DNA of 9,707 bases from Chloroflexota bacterium (GTDB lineage Bacteria > Chloroflexota > Anaerolineae > Anaerolineales > Anaerolineaceae): positions 1 to 9,707 of the forward strand of contig JAEYTI010000280.1 of the NCBI GenBank assembly GCA_023434145.1, written 5' to 3'. Of the stretch, positions 1-7,249 are shown in pieces (the stretch's first letter is position 1; each line of letters starts with the position of its first letter). A model generated the notes under the pieces. The model was not told the origin of the DNA, made no database searches, and was given only the letters and a program-made list of their open reading frames with translations. The translations under genes and the position numbers were made by a program.

Positions 1-3000
1 GATCAGGCACCCCTCCTCCGCCACCTGCTTCGCCCCACCACATATGTCTGGTTAGCGCGAGGCTGTTAAAAGTGGTGACATTGTGCGCACGGGGCGCGTA
101 AAAAGCATCGAAGATGCTGCCGGAACGGTCCTCGACGAGACTGAACAGGGCTTCATCGACCAACGCCACCGAGAACTCGGCCTGCACCGGGCGGTTCTGC
201 GCATCGGTGACCTTTATGGCCAGAGCGACATCTTCACGCGGTTTGTACTGTTCCTTATCCGACTGGATGGCGATGTTGAGGCGGTTAGCTCCGGCGTCTA
301 CGATCAACTCCACCTGATCGGTGTACAGCCGGGCATCGCGGAGACTTTCTATTGTGTAATATCGATCTTTCCGCTCTTCCAGAATCTGCGCCAGGGTCTG
401 GTACTCGCCCTGCCAGGCGTTGACCTTGACAAAGATGTTGGGCGCGTCCTCAGGGATGATCTCCACCTCCACTTCGGTCAGCGGAGCGGTGAGCATGACC
501 AGTTTGGTGTGGATGATCTGCCCGCGCTCGAAAGTCAGGAGTGCCGGACCATCAAAGGGGCTGGTGATCAATAGCTTGGCTTTATCAAATGGCTTGTATT
601 CACTGTATTCGGCCTCGATCTTAAAGCTGCCGTAGCTTTCCTGATTCTTCGTACTTCCTTTCCCGCTGACGTAAATCCAATCACTGGTGTAATCGAAATA
701 ATCACCAAAGGGCCGCTGCTCGATCAATTCCACCTCAAAATAGCCTTCCTCCTCTAGCTTCACCGGGATGATCAGCTTGCCATCTAGACCAGTTCTGCCA
801 TCGAACTTCGTTATCACTCGCTGATCCCAATTTTTTGAATAACCGAGGACACGAATACCTGCGGCCCTGTCCGCTGCGGGATTACCCTGCATATCCACAG
901 CCGTTATCACGACTTCAAATTCTTCTCCTGGTCGCTTTCGCCAGTTACCGGCATCGATTGAGTATTTCACCGGGCTTGAGTAGACGCGGATGGCTTTTGA
1001 TGCTGTGACGACCTGCCCGCTGCCATCACTGGCTGTGATCTCAATGCCCATAAAGCACTCGCGGAGCGGTCCACGCCATGATGACCGGCAGTCGTAATAA
1101 TGATCGCGAGAGAGATTCGCTCGGAATTTCATCACAGCATGACCGTTCGCATCTGCATCAGGGACCGGTACGCTCTTCCATTTAACCAGCCAACTAAAAT
1201 CGGCGGCTCTGAGCGGCTCTGTATTGAAAGTTATCTCCTTCCACCATTCATCATAGGCGCTACTGGACGGACTTAACCGATAGACAGCCGCTGTAAGGGT
1301 AGCGTTTGAGACCGGCTTACCAAAGAAGTATCGGGTATCAATATCGACGGTCACTTCGTCATCGGTCACATAGGCGTTGGCTCCCAGCGTTATATCCACT
1401 TCGTAATCGGGTTTGCGGTAATCTTGCACAATAAAGGTGCTCGCGAAGGTTTCCCCCTCAAACACCACCTCAATGGTGTAATTGCCCAGCATGGCCCCTT
1501 GCCCCAGCTCGAACGAGCCATTGACCGTACCGAAGGCGTTGAGCAGCAGTTCCTGGGTTTGCACCTCGTTGCCGCGCGCATCCAGCAGGCGCACGGAGAT
1601 GGGCGTGCCTTCATCAGGCAGGGTGTAGTGAACGTCATCATCACCGCGGACGATTGCCTTGAAGAAAACCTCCTGCCCGGGCTGGTAAATAGGCCGCTCG
1701 GTGTAGATATAACCGCGGTAGTAGCGGGCGGGGGCAGGCTCTTCGAATCCCCCCCACCACCATTCACCGGTGTCACCCTGCCAGGCGGAACTCAGACCGG
1801 CAACGGTGATGTCGCCATCTTCGTCCATAGCAGTGACCAGCATGGGCTTATTATCTTTGGGCAGCGAGGTGGAGAAGATACCCTCAGCGTCGGTATCACC
1901 CTCGCGCAAGATTTCGCCAGTAGAGGTGTACAGACGGACGTGCAGACCCTCGGCATTGTTCTCAGCAAAATCGGTAGCCCATACCCAAATACGCTCGCCG
2001 GAAAGCTTTAGCACCAGCTTGTAATCGGTTACGATCAAGAAGAGTTGATCGGACACATTGCCTTCTTGACCGGCTTCAATCAGATAAACACCAGTGTTTG
2101 TCCCCTCCGGCAGCAGGGTTTCCTGAACCTCACTTTCATATGCCAGCGGCCAGGTCTGGAGTTTCTCCAAATCGCTGGTATCCACCATACTATAATTGCC
2201 GTAGTAATTCTTGGTTGTAAAATGCGAGCGGTACAATGCTGCAAATTCACCCGGCTCAATGCGATACAAGGTGAAGACAGCCGGTGTTTTGCTGTAATTC
2301 TTAAACTGCACTGCCCGGCGTCCCTCCGCGCTGAGCACCTGAACGTTCGGGCCGCGATCACCAAATGAGACAACTCGCGTGTCATCATAATATTGGCTAT
2401 ACCAGGGCACGTAAAATTCCCAAGTCAAAGATTCAAGCAGCAGAGGCTCGCCATAAGCATCTTTGGCGGTATCCGCGAGTGTAACAGTCACCAGCGTATT
2501 TTCTGGGTAATCTTCCTCGGGGGTAAAGATCAGCTGATCGATGTCCCAGCGGAATTCACCGGTGAAACTCGGGCTGGTGGTAAACGCCGCTTCTACGGAA
2601 GCGTGGTCTACCGGGCGGGTGAAGCGAATCCAGATATCTGGATGGCCCTTAATGTATTCATTTTTGCCGGTAGTGGGACCGTAACTGCTGATGGGGAGCG
2701 GCGGCTCAAAGCGCACCGGCTCGGGGGCATCCATCTCTTCGCCGGAGGCTCCAACCAGCGGCGCGGTGAAGCTGACGGTGTACTCGGGCACGGCGGCAAA
2801 GTGGGTTTCCAGGCTGTAGCGGGCCGTATCTTTATCTGACCAGTGCCACTCCCCGGCAATTTCCGGCTCGATCTGGAAGGGCCTGGCGCTCTTCTCACCG
2901 TCGAGCGGATAGTTGAAGTTCACCTCGATCCATTTGTCCTGCAGCAGCTTCACCGAGGCGCGCAGCGTATCGACCCAATAGTCCCAGACCACGTCCTGGC

Positions 3001-3676
3001 CCAGCGGGACGCCGTGCTTGCTGGCGACGCTGCCGGAGAGGCTGAACTGGTAATGCTCGCCCAATTTCAGCGGCTCGCGCAGGGTGATTTCCAGCTTTTG
3101 CTGATCCCACTTTAAATCGTAGGGAACGGTGGGGGTCATCGAAAAAGCGCCGGTGGCGGTCTCCGGGTCGATCGGGCTGTCGAAGGAGAGGCGAATAAGC
3201 GGTTTCGTGTCGCGGATCAGGCCGCCAGCGGGCTCGATACGCATCAGGCGGGGGGCGGCGAGGGTGATCAGCGACCAGTGCGGCAGGGGATCAAATACTG
3301 CCCCGTTCGCGCCGGTGAGGTCGGGGTTGAGGTAGATCTGGTAGGTTGTGCCGGGTCGGAGGCCGCCTTCGGGGGTGAAGGTGAGCAGGGTGTTGTCCTC
3401 GCTCCACGCGCTCTCGCCGACCAGGTAGGGGTCGGTGAGCACGGGCATGGGGGCGCTCTCGGGGTCCACCGGCGCACTGAATCGGACGATCAGCGGCTGG
3501 TTGGGTGGGAAGGCATCCGGTTTAACCGTAGAGTCAAGCTTTGCCGTGAGGGGGGTGCTGTCTTGCGCGAGCGGCGCAGCGGGAACCGAAAACGCGGCGG
3601 CGCGTGGCGGCAGGGTGTTGGCGCTGATGGTGGCAATCAGCGTGAGGACGAGGAGAAGGCGGTGAAGAGCGCGCAT
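1..3676 (-). CDS. Alpha-2-macroglobulin family protein, secreted, 3' end outside window
   Basis: Read from ATG at 3676-3674, the frame stays open for 1225 codons to the window edge. A Shine-Dalgarno GAGGAA lies about 6 nt upstream. Residues 1-28 look like a Sec signal peptide: basic MRALHR, a hydrophobic LLLVLTLIATISA stretch, then small residues; there is no lipobox cysteine. Three Big_5/Ig-like modules follow (about 48-125, 140-223 and 325-410), each with a phrase of the type RFSAPVDPES. The MG2 domain is marked by YTERPIYQPG at 658-667. An MG3-like start (QDYRKPDYEV) comes next, then a bacterial bait-region-type domain around 1010-1090 and the A2M signature VDEALFSL at 1173-1180. A glycine-rich WWGEAGGGGG stretch sits near the break. 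C863 and C874 may form a disulfide. Family members act in the periplasm or at the cell surface and trap proteases, many through a CxEQ thioester; that part is not visible here. Family assignment is secure; the protease-trap role is inferred. Confidence 0.92.
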   Translation of the reverse strand, partial: MRALHRLLLVLTLIATISANTLPPRAAAFSVPAAPLAQDSTPLTAKLDSTVKPDAFPPNQPLIVRFSAPVDPESAPMPVLTDPYLVGESAWSEDNTLLTFTPEGGLRPGTTYQIYLNPDLTGANGAVFDPLPHWSLITLAAPRLMRIEPAGGLIRDTKPLIRLSFDSPIDPETATGAFSMTPTVPYDLKWDQQKLEITLREPLKLGEHYQFSLSGSVASKHGVPLGQDVVWDYWVDTLRASVKLLQDKWIEVNFNYPLDGEKSARPFQIEPEIAGEWHWSDKDTARYSLETHFAAVPEYTVSFTAPLVGASGEEMDAPEPVRFEPPLPISSYGPTTGKNEYIKGHPDIWIRFTRPVDHASVEAAFTTSPSFTGEFRWDIDQLIFTPEEDYPENTLVTVTLADTAKDAYGEPLLLESLTWEFYVPWYSQYYDDTRVVSFGDRGPNVQVLSAEGRRAVQFKNYSKTPAVFTLYRIEPGEFAALYRSHFTTKNYYGNYSMVDTSDLEKLQTWPLAYESEVQETLLPEGTNTGVYLIEAGQEGNVSDQLFLIVTDYKLVLKLSGERIWVWATDFAENNAEGLHVRLYTSTGEILREGDTDAEGIFSTSLPKDNKPMLVTAMDEDGDITVAGLSSAWQGDTGEWWWGGFEEPAPARYYRGYIYTERPIYQPGQEVFFKAIVRGDDDVHYTLPDEGTPISVRLLDARGNEVQTQELLLNAFGTVNGSFELGQGAMLGNYTIEVVFEGETFASTFIVQDYRKPDYEVDITLGANAYVTDDEVTVDIDTRYFFGKPVSNATLTAAVYRLSPSSSAYDEWWKEITFNTEPLRAADFSWLVKWKSVPVPDADANGHAVMKFRANLSRDHYYDCRSSWRGPLRECFMGIEITASDGSGQVVTASKAIRVYSSPVKYSIDAGNWRKRPGEEFEVVITAVDMQGNPAADRAAGIRVLGYSKNWDQRVITKFDGRTGLDGKLIIPVKLEEEGYFEVELIEQRPFGDYFDYTSDWIYVSGKGSTKNQESYGSFKIEAEYSEYKPFDKAKLLITSPFDGPALLTFERGQIIHTKLVMLTAPLTEVEVEIIPEDAPNIFVKVNAWQGEYQTLAQILEERKDRYYTIESLRDARLYTDQVELIVDAGANRLNIAIQSDKEQYKPREDVALAIKVTDAQNRPVQAEFSVALVDEALFSLVEDRSGSIFDAFYAPRAHNVTTFNSLALTRHMWWGEAGGGGGVPD

Positions 3677-3704
3677 GGGGTGTTCCTCATTTATAGAGAG
3701 CTGT

Positions 3705-3759
3705 TTTTGTGCTGTTCGTGCATGGGCGACTACGTCGCCCATGCACGAACAGCACAAAA
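3705..3759. repeat. Perfect 26-bp inverted repeat with TAC loop, upstream of the macroglobulin gene
   Basis: Arms 3705-3730 and 3734-3759 are exact reverse complements around a 3-nt TAC loop. The inner stem is GGGCGAC/GTCGCCC and the outer ends are TTTT/AAAA. It lies 28 bp upstream of the macroglobulin ATG, so it may sit in that gene's 5' leader. The T and A tracts are inside the stem and in the opposite order to a normal intrinsic terminator, so a terminator role is unlikely. It could be a REP-like palindrome, a protein-binding site or an mRNA leader structure. Confidence 0.85.
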
Positions 3760-3791
3760 TACGTATACAGAATTGCGGGAGCGTTGCTTTT

Positions 3792-3797
3792 ATTGTA
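3792..3797 (-). promoter_or_regulatory. Possible -10 box for the macroglobulin gene
   Basis: On the minus strand this reads TACAAT, a 5/6 match to TATAAT, about 115 nt before the ATG. No good -35 box is seen. It overlaps a small inverted repeat (TTGTA-6 nt-TACAA, about 3794-3809), which might be an operator. If it is used, the transcript leader would contain the 3705-3759 hairpin. This is a weak sequence-only call. Confidence 0.22.
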
Positions 3798-3840
3798 CAC
3801 AGATACAACGGAAGAGGGAGAAGAAATGTTCCTGAGAAAA

Positions 3841-4020
3841 CGCCTCACCCCGGCCCCCTCTCCATTTTTGCTGTGGTGGTTCTATATTTGATGTTGAGAG
3901 CGGAAATCGCAAAAATAGAGAGGGGGTGTCTTGTTCCGCAGCCTGGCTGATTTGCAAGGCATCCCCTTCTCCATTTTGCCGCTCCTGCAAAAAGGAGAAG
4001 GGGACCGAGGGGATGAGGCG
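3841..4020. repeat. Folded intergenic repeat, copy A (upstream of sucA)
   Basis: The element starts CGCCTCACCCCGGCC and ends GAGGGGATGAGGCG, an imperfect terminal inverted repeat. It contains two long hairpins. The first has arms 3854-3871 and 3909-3926 (18 bp, one mismatch). The second has arms 3962-3979 and 3987-4004 (18 bp, one mismatch). Between them is a weaker TGTCTTG/CAAGGCA pair. Bases 3836-3855 are identical to 7037-7056, and the element's centre resembles that of copy B. There is no coding capacity. It looks like a MITE- or REP-type non-autonomous element. Confidence 0.75.
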
Positions 4021-4047
4021 GGCTTTCGACAATGTTTATCATTTTAG

Positions 4048-4076
4048 TTTATGGTTTCCTTCGTACGTGGTATCAT
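4048..4076 (+). promoter_or_regulatory. Candidate promoter of sucA-sucB
   Basis: The AT-rich stretch between repeat A and sucA contains TATCAT at 4071-4076 (5/6 match to a -10 box). TTTATG lies 17 bp upstream at 4048-4053, a poor 3/6 match to a -35 box. Transcription would begin near 4083 and leave a leader of about 35 nt before the sucA ATG. The position suits the operon, but the call rests only on weak consensus matches. Confidence 0.3.
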
Positions 4077-4116
4077 AAATGGTAGGGATAGGAAATAGAG
4101 GGAGGAGACAATCCGC

Positions 4117-7023
4117 ATGGATTTGTGGAAGGAATTTCACGGCCCCAACGCCGCGTACGTGCAAGAGCTCTACGACCGCTACCGCGCTGACCCCGATTCG
4201 GTGGATGCTGCCACGCGGGCGGCATTCGACCGGTGGGATGGGCCAGCGCCGACGAGCCAAAAGCTCGCTTCGTTATCCGCCGCGGCCCGCTCCGGCGGTG
4301 TAGACCCGATGAAGGCCGCCGCCGTGTTCGCGCTGGCACAGGCGATCCGCAATTTTGGACACCTGGATGCGCAGCTCGACCCGCTAGGCAGCCCGCCGCC
4401 CGGTGACCCGGCCCTGCTGCTGGAGACCCACGGTCTAACCGAAGATGATCTGCGCGCGCTGCCCGCCGGGCTGGTGAGCGGTGTAACCGGGGAGCGCGTG
4501 GGGCAGAACGGAGGGAGCGCGTACGAGGCCATCGCCGAACTGCGAACGATCTACTGCTCGCGGACGGGGTTCGACTTTATCCAGGTGCGCGTGCCGGCCC
4601 AGCGCGACTGGCTGCAAGAGGCGGTCGAGTCGCGCAGGTTCAGCGTGCAGGCCCAACCGGTGGACGACCGCGCCCTGCTCGACCGGCTGACCCAGGTGGA
4701 GGCCTTCGAGCACTTCTTGCAGCGCAGCTTCGTCGCCAAGACGCGCTTCTCGATCGAAGGGCTGGATATGATGGTGCCGCTGCTGGATGAGGTGATTGGC
4801 TGCGCGGCGGAGTCGGGCATTTATAACATCCTGCTGGGCATGGCCCACCGCGGGCGGCTGAACGTGCTGGCGCACGTGCTCGGCAAGCCCTACAACCAGA
4901 TTTTGGCTGAGTTCAAAGACCCGCTGCGGCGGCGGTCGATGCAGAACGAACCGACCGGCTGGGCGGGCGACGTGAAATATCACGCCGGGGCGCGGCACAC
5001 GTTCGATGACCACGACCCGGAAACGATTGATCTGACGATCCAGATGGCGCCGAACCCCAGTCACTTAGAAGCGGTAAACCCGGTGGTAGAGGGCATGGCC
5101 CGCGCCGCGGGAACGGATGCCTCGCAGCCGGGCAAGCCCAGCTTCAACCCAGCCATCACCCTGCCGGTGCTGATCCACGGCGACGCGTCGTTCCCCGGGC
5201 AGGGCGTGGTGCCCGAAACGCTCAACATGTACCGGCTGGATGGCTACCACACCGGCGGCACGGTGCATGTCATCGCCAATAACCAGATCGGCTTCACCAC
5301 CGGACCGTTCGAGTCGCGCTCGACGCTGTTCGCCTCGGATCTGGCCAAGGGCTTCCGCATGGCGATCGTGCACGTGAATGCCGATGACCCCGAGGCGGTG
5401 ATCGAGGTGGCGCGCATGGCCTTTGCCTTCCGCCAGGAATTCAACCGCGACTTCGTCATCGACCTGATCGGCTACCGGCGGCTGGGCCACAACGAGGGCG
5501 ACGAGCCAGAGTTCACCCAGCCGGAGATGTACCGCCAGATCCAGCAGCAGCCGAGCGTGCGCAAGCTGTGGGCGGCGGCGCTGGTGGAGCGTGGCACGGT
5601 TGAAGAGGATCTGGCGGAGCGCATCTATAATGAAAGGATGCAGGCATTCCAGCAGGAATTGGAGAAGCTGGATCCTGAGACTGCGCTGGAAGAGCCCATC
5701 CCCACCGCGCCTCCACGCGGCGCAGCACGCAAGATGCCCACCGCCGTGCCCGCTGAGCGGATCACACGGCTTCACAAAGCGTTACTGCAAACGCCGGAGG
5801 GCTTCACCGTGCACCCGCGGCTGGCGCGAATTCGCCAGCGGCGCGAAGGCATGATGGATGACCCCGAAAAGGCCACGGTGGATTGGTCCGCGGCGGAAGA
5901 ACTGGCCCTGGCGACCATTCTGGAGGACGGCATCCCTATCCGCGTCACCGGGCAAGATGTGGAGCGCGGCACCTTCAGCCACCGCCACGCCGTGCTGAAC
6001 GACGCGGCGACCGGAGCGCAGTTCGTGCCGCTGCAAGAACTTTCCACCGCCAAGGCCGGGTTCGAAATCTATAACTCGCCGCTGTCGGAGTACGCCGCGC
6101 TGGGCTTTGAGTTTGGCTACAACGTGCAGGCGCCGGGGCGGCTGGTGATCTGGGAGGCGCAGTACGGCGACTTTATCAACAACGCGCAGACCGTGGTGGA
6201 CGAGTTCATTGCCTCGGCGCGCGACAAGTGGGGCCAGCTCCCATCGCTGGTGCTGCTGCTGCCCCACGGCTATGAAGGCCAGGGCCCGGATCATTCTTCC
6301 GGGCGGCTGGAGCGCTTTTTGGGGCTGGCGGCAGACTTCAACCTGCGGGTGATGAACTGCACCACCGCCGCCAATTACTTCCACCTGCTGCGACGGCAGG
6401 CAGCACTGCTGCCCATCGATCCGCTGCCGCTGGTGATCATGACGCCCAAGAGCATCCTGCGCAACCCGTTGGTGGCCTCGCCGCCCCACGCCCTCGCGGA
6501 GGGCGGCTGGCAGGCGGTGATCGCGCCTCAGCCGCTGCCGGTGAAAGAAGGCCAGGAGCCTATTCCCCTGCCCCAACCCGAAGAAATCCGCCGCCTGATC
6601 TTGTGCAGCGGCAAAGTGTACCTGGATCTGGTGACCAGCGAGATCGCGCCGCAGCACGCCGAGGTTGGCGTGGCGCGGCTGGAGCAGCTTGCCCCCTTCC
6701 CAGTGGAGGATGCGCGCGCATTGATCGACGCCTACCCCAATCTGGAGGAGCTGCGCTGGGTGCAGGAAGAGCCGGAGAACATGGGCGCGTGGGAGTGGGT
6801 GCGCCCGCACCTGGAAGAGCTGCTGGCAGGCAAGGCAAAGTTGACGAGCGTCGCGCGCCCGCGCAGCTCAACCCCGGCGGAGGGCTCCAACAACCAGCAC
6901 CAGCACAACCAGCGGCGGCTGATCGAGCAGGCGTTTGCGGAGGAGCCCGCGGCGGGTGGTGAGAATGGGCGATCCAAGTCTGAGCAAAAACCCATTCACA
7001 ATGCTATGGAAAATACGAAATAA
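4117..7023 (+). CDS. sucA: 2-oxoglutarate dehydrogenase E1 component (SucA/OdhA)
   Basis: This 968-residue protein is the thiamine-diphosphate-dependent E1 that decarboxylates 2-oxoglutarate and succinylates the E2 lipoyl group in the TCA cycle, in the cytoplasm. An E1 N-terminal motif (residues 1-42, FHGPNAAYVQELYDRY) is followed by the dehydrogenase core: GMAHRGRLNVL at 241-251, the ThDP/Mg motif with GDASF (D356) and NNQIGFTT (N388, N389), and LGHNEGDEP at 456-464. The transketolase-like half has GTFSHRHA from 618 (H622, H624), SPLSE at 654-658 and WEAQYGDF at 679-686. The usual family C-terminus (RRLIEQAF, ending at 940) is followed by 28 extra, mostly polar residues. E. coli SucA is 933 aa. 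The chosen ATG has GGAGGA about 10 nt upstream and starts at the expected N-terminal motif. No terminator is seen before sucB, which supports cotranscription. Confidence 0.97.
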   Translation: MDLWKEFHGPNAAYVQELYDRYRADPDSVDAATRAAFDRWDGPAPTSQKLASLSAAARSGGVDPMKAAAVFALAQAIRNFGHLDAQLDPLGSPPPGDPALLLETHGLTEDDLRALPAGLVSGVTGERVGQNGGSAYEAIAELRTIYCSRTGFDFIQVRVPAQRDWLQEAVESRRFSVQAQPVDDRALLDRLTQVEAFEHFLQRSFVAKTRFSIEGLDMMVPLLDEVIGCAAESGIYNILLGMAHRGRLNVLAHVLGKPYNQILAEFKDPLRRRSMQNEPTGWAGDVKYHAGARHTFDDHDPETIDLTIQMAPNPSHLEAVNPVVEGMARAAGTDASQPGKPSFNPAITLPVLIHGDASFPGQGVVPETLNMYRLDGYHTGGTVHVIANNQIGFTTGPFESRSTLFASDLAKGFRMAIVHVNADDPEAVIEVARMAFAFRQEFNRDFVIDLIGYRRLGHNEGDEPEFTQPEMYRQIQQQPSVRKLWAAALVERGTVEEDLAERIYNERMQAFQQELEKLDPETALEEPIPTAPPRGAARKMPTAVPAERITRLHKALLQTPEGFTVHPRLARIRQRREGMMDDPEKATVDWSAAEELALATILEDGIPIRVTGQDVERGTFSHRHAVLNDAATGAQFVPLQELSTAKAGFEIYNSPLSEYAALGFEFGYNVQAPGRLVIWEAQYGDFINNAQTVVDEFIASARDKWGQLPSLVLLLPHGYEGQGPDHSSGRLERFLGLAADFNLRVMNCTTAANYFHLLRRQAALLPIDPLPLVIMTPKSILRNPLVASPPHALAEGGWQAVIAPQPLPVKEGQEPIPLPQPEEIRRLILCSGKVYLDLVTSEIAPQHAEVGVARLEQLAPFPVEDARALIDAYPNLEELRWVQEEPENMGAWEWVRPHLEELLAGKAKLTSVARPRSSTPAEGSNNQHQHNQRRLIEQAFAEEPAAGGENGRSKSEQKPIHNAMENTK

Positions 7024-7041
7024 TGTTTAATGCCAGGAAAA

Positions 7042-7225
7042 CGCCTCACCCCGGCCGAGCTTCACCGGAGAATCCTTTATTCTGGATAGACCAGAAAGTT
7101 CCCGGTGAAGCCCTCCATTTCGCAAGCGAAATGGAGAGGGTGACTTGCTAAACAATATGATTTGCGGAACAAGTCACCCCTCCCTATTTTTCGAAGAAAA
7201 ATGGGGAGGGGCCGGGGGTGGGGCG
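7042..7225. repeat. Folded intergenic repeat, copy B (between sucA and sucB)
   Basis: It occupies most of the 226-nt gap inside the operon. It starts CGCCTCACCCCGGCC and ends GGCCGGGGGTGGGGCG, a terminal inverted repeat. Four stems are visible: 7059-7068 with 7102-7111 (10 bp); 7113-7123 with 7126-7136 (11 bp, AA loop); 7138-7147 with 7170-7179 (10 bp); and 7177-7192 with 7196-7211 (16 bp, one G-T pair, GAA loop). It shares a 20-bp identical left end with copy A, has a similar hairpin plan and lies in the same orientation. As part of the sucAB transcript it would be heavily structured RNA. Confidence 0.78.
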
Positions 7226-7249
7226 TCGGTCTCTTTGTAGGGAGGAAAC

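Noticed and set aside
83..3665. Plus-strand open frames at 83-574, 1424-2011, 2045-2368, 2393-2839 and others
   Set aside because: They lie antisense to the continuous 1225-codon macroglobulin frame, which has clear domain motifs; their translations show no family motif.
3278..3835. 185-codon plus-strand frame across the macroglobulin start and the hairpin
   Set aside because: It runs antisense through a signal-peptide-coding region and through a perfect palindrome, and its product resembles nothing.
3841..4020. CRISPR array or riboswitch reading of the repeated hairpin regions
   Set aside because: There are no regularly spaced direct repeats with unique spacers, and no known riboswitch core is recognisable; the shared ends with copy B fit a dispersed repeat better.
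4435..6810. Long minus-strand frames inside sucA (209, 236 and 342 codons)
   Set aside because: Typical shadow frames in GC-rich DNA opposite a confidently identified gene; rich in His, Arg and Gln with no domain motif.
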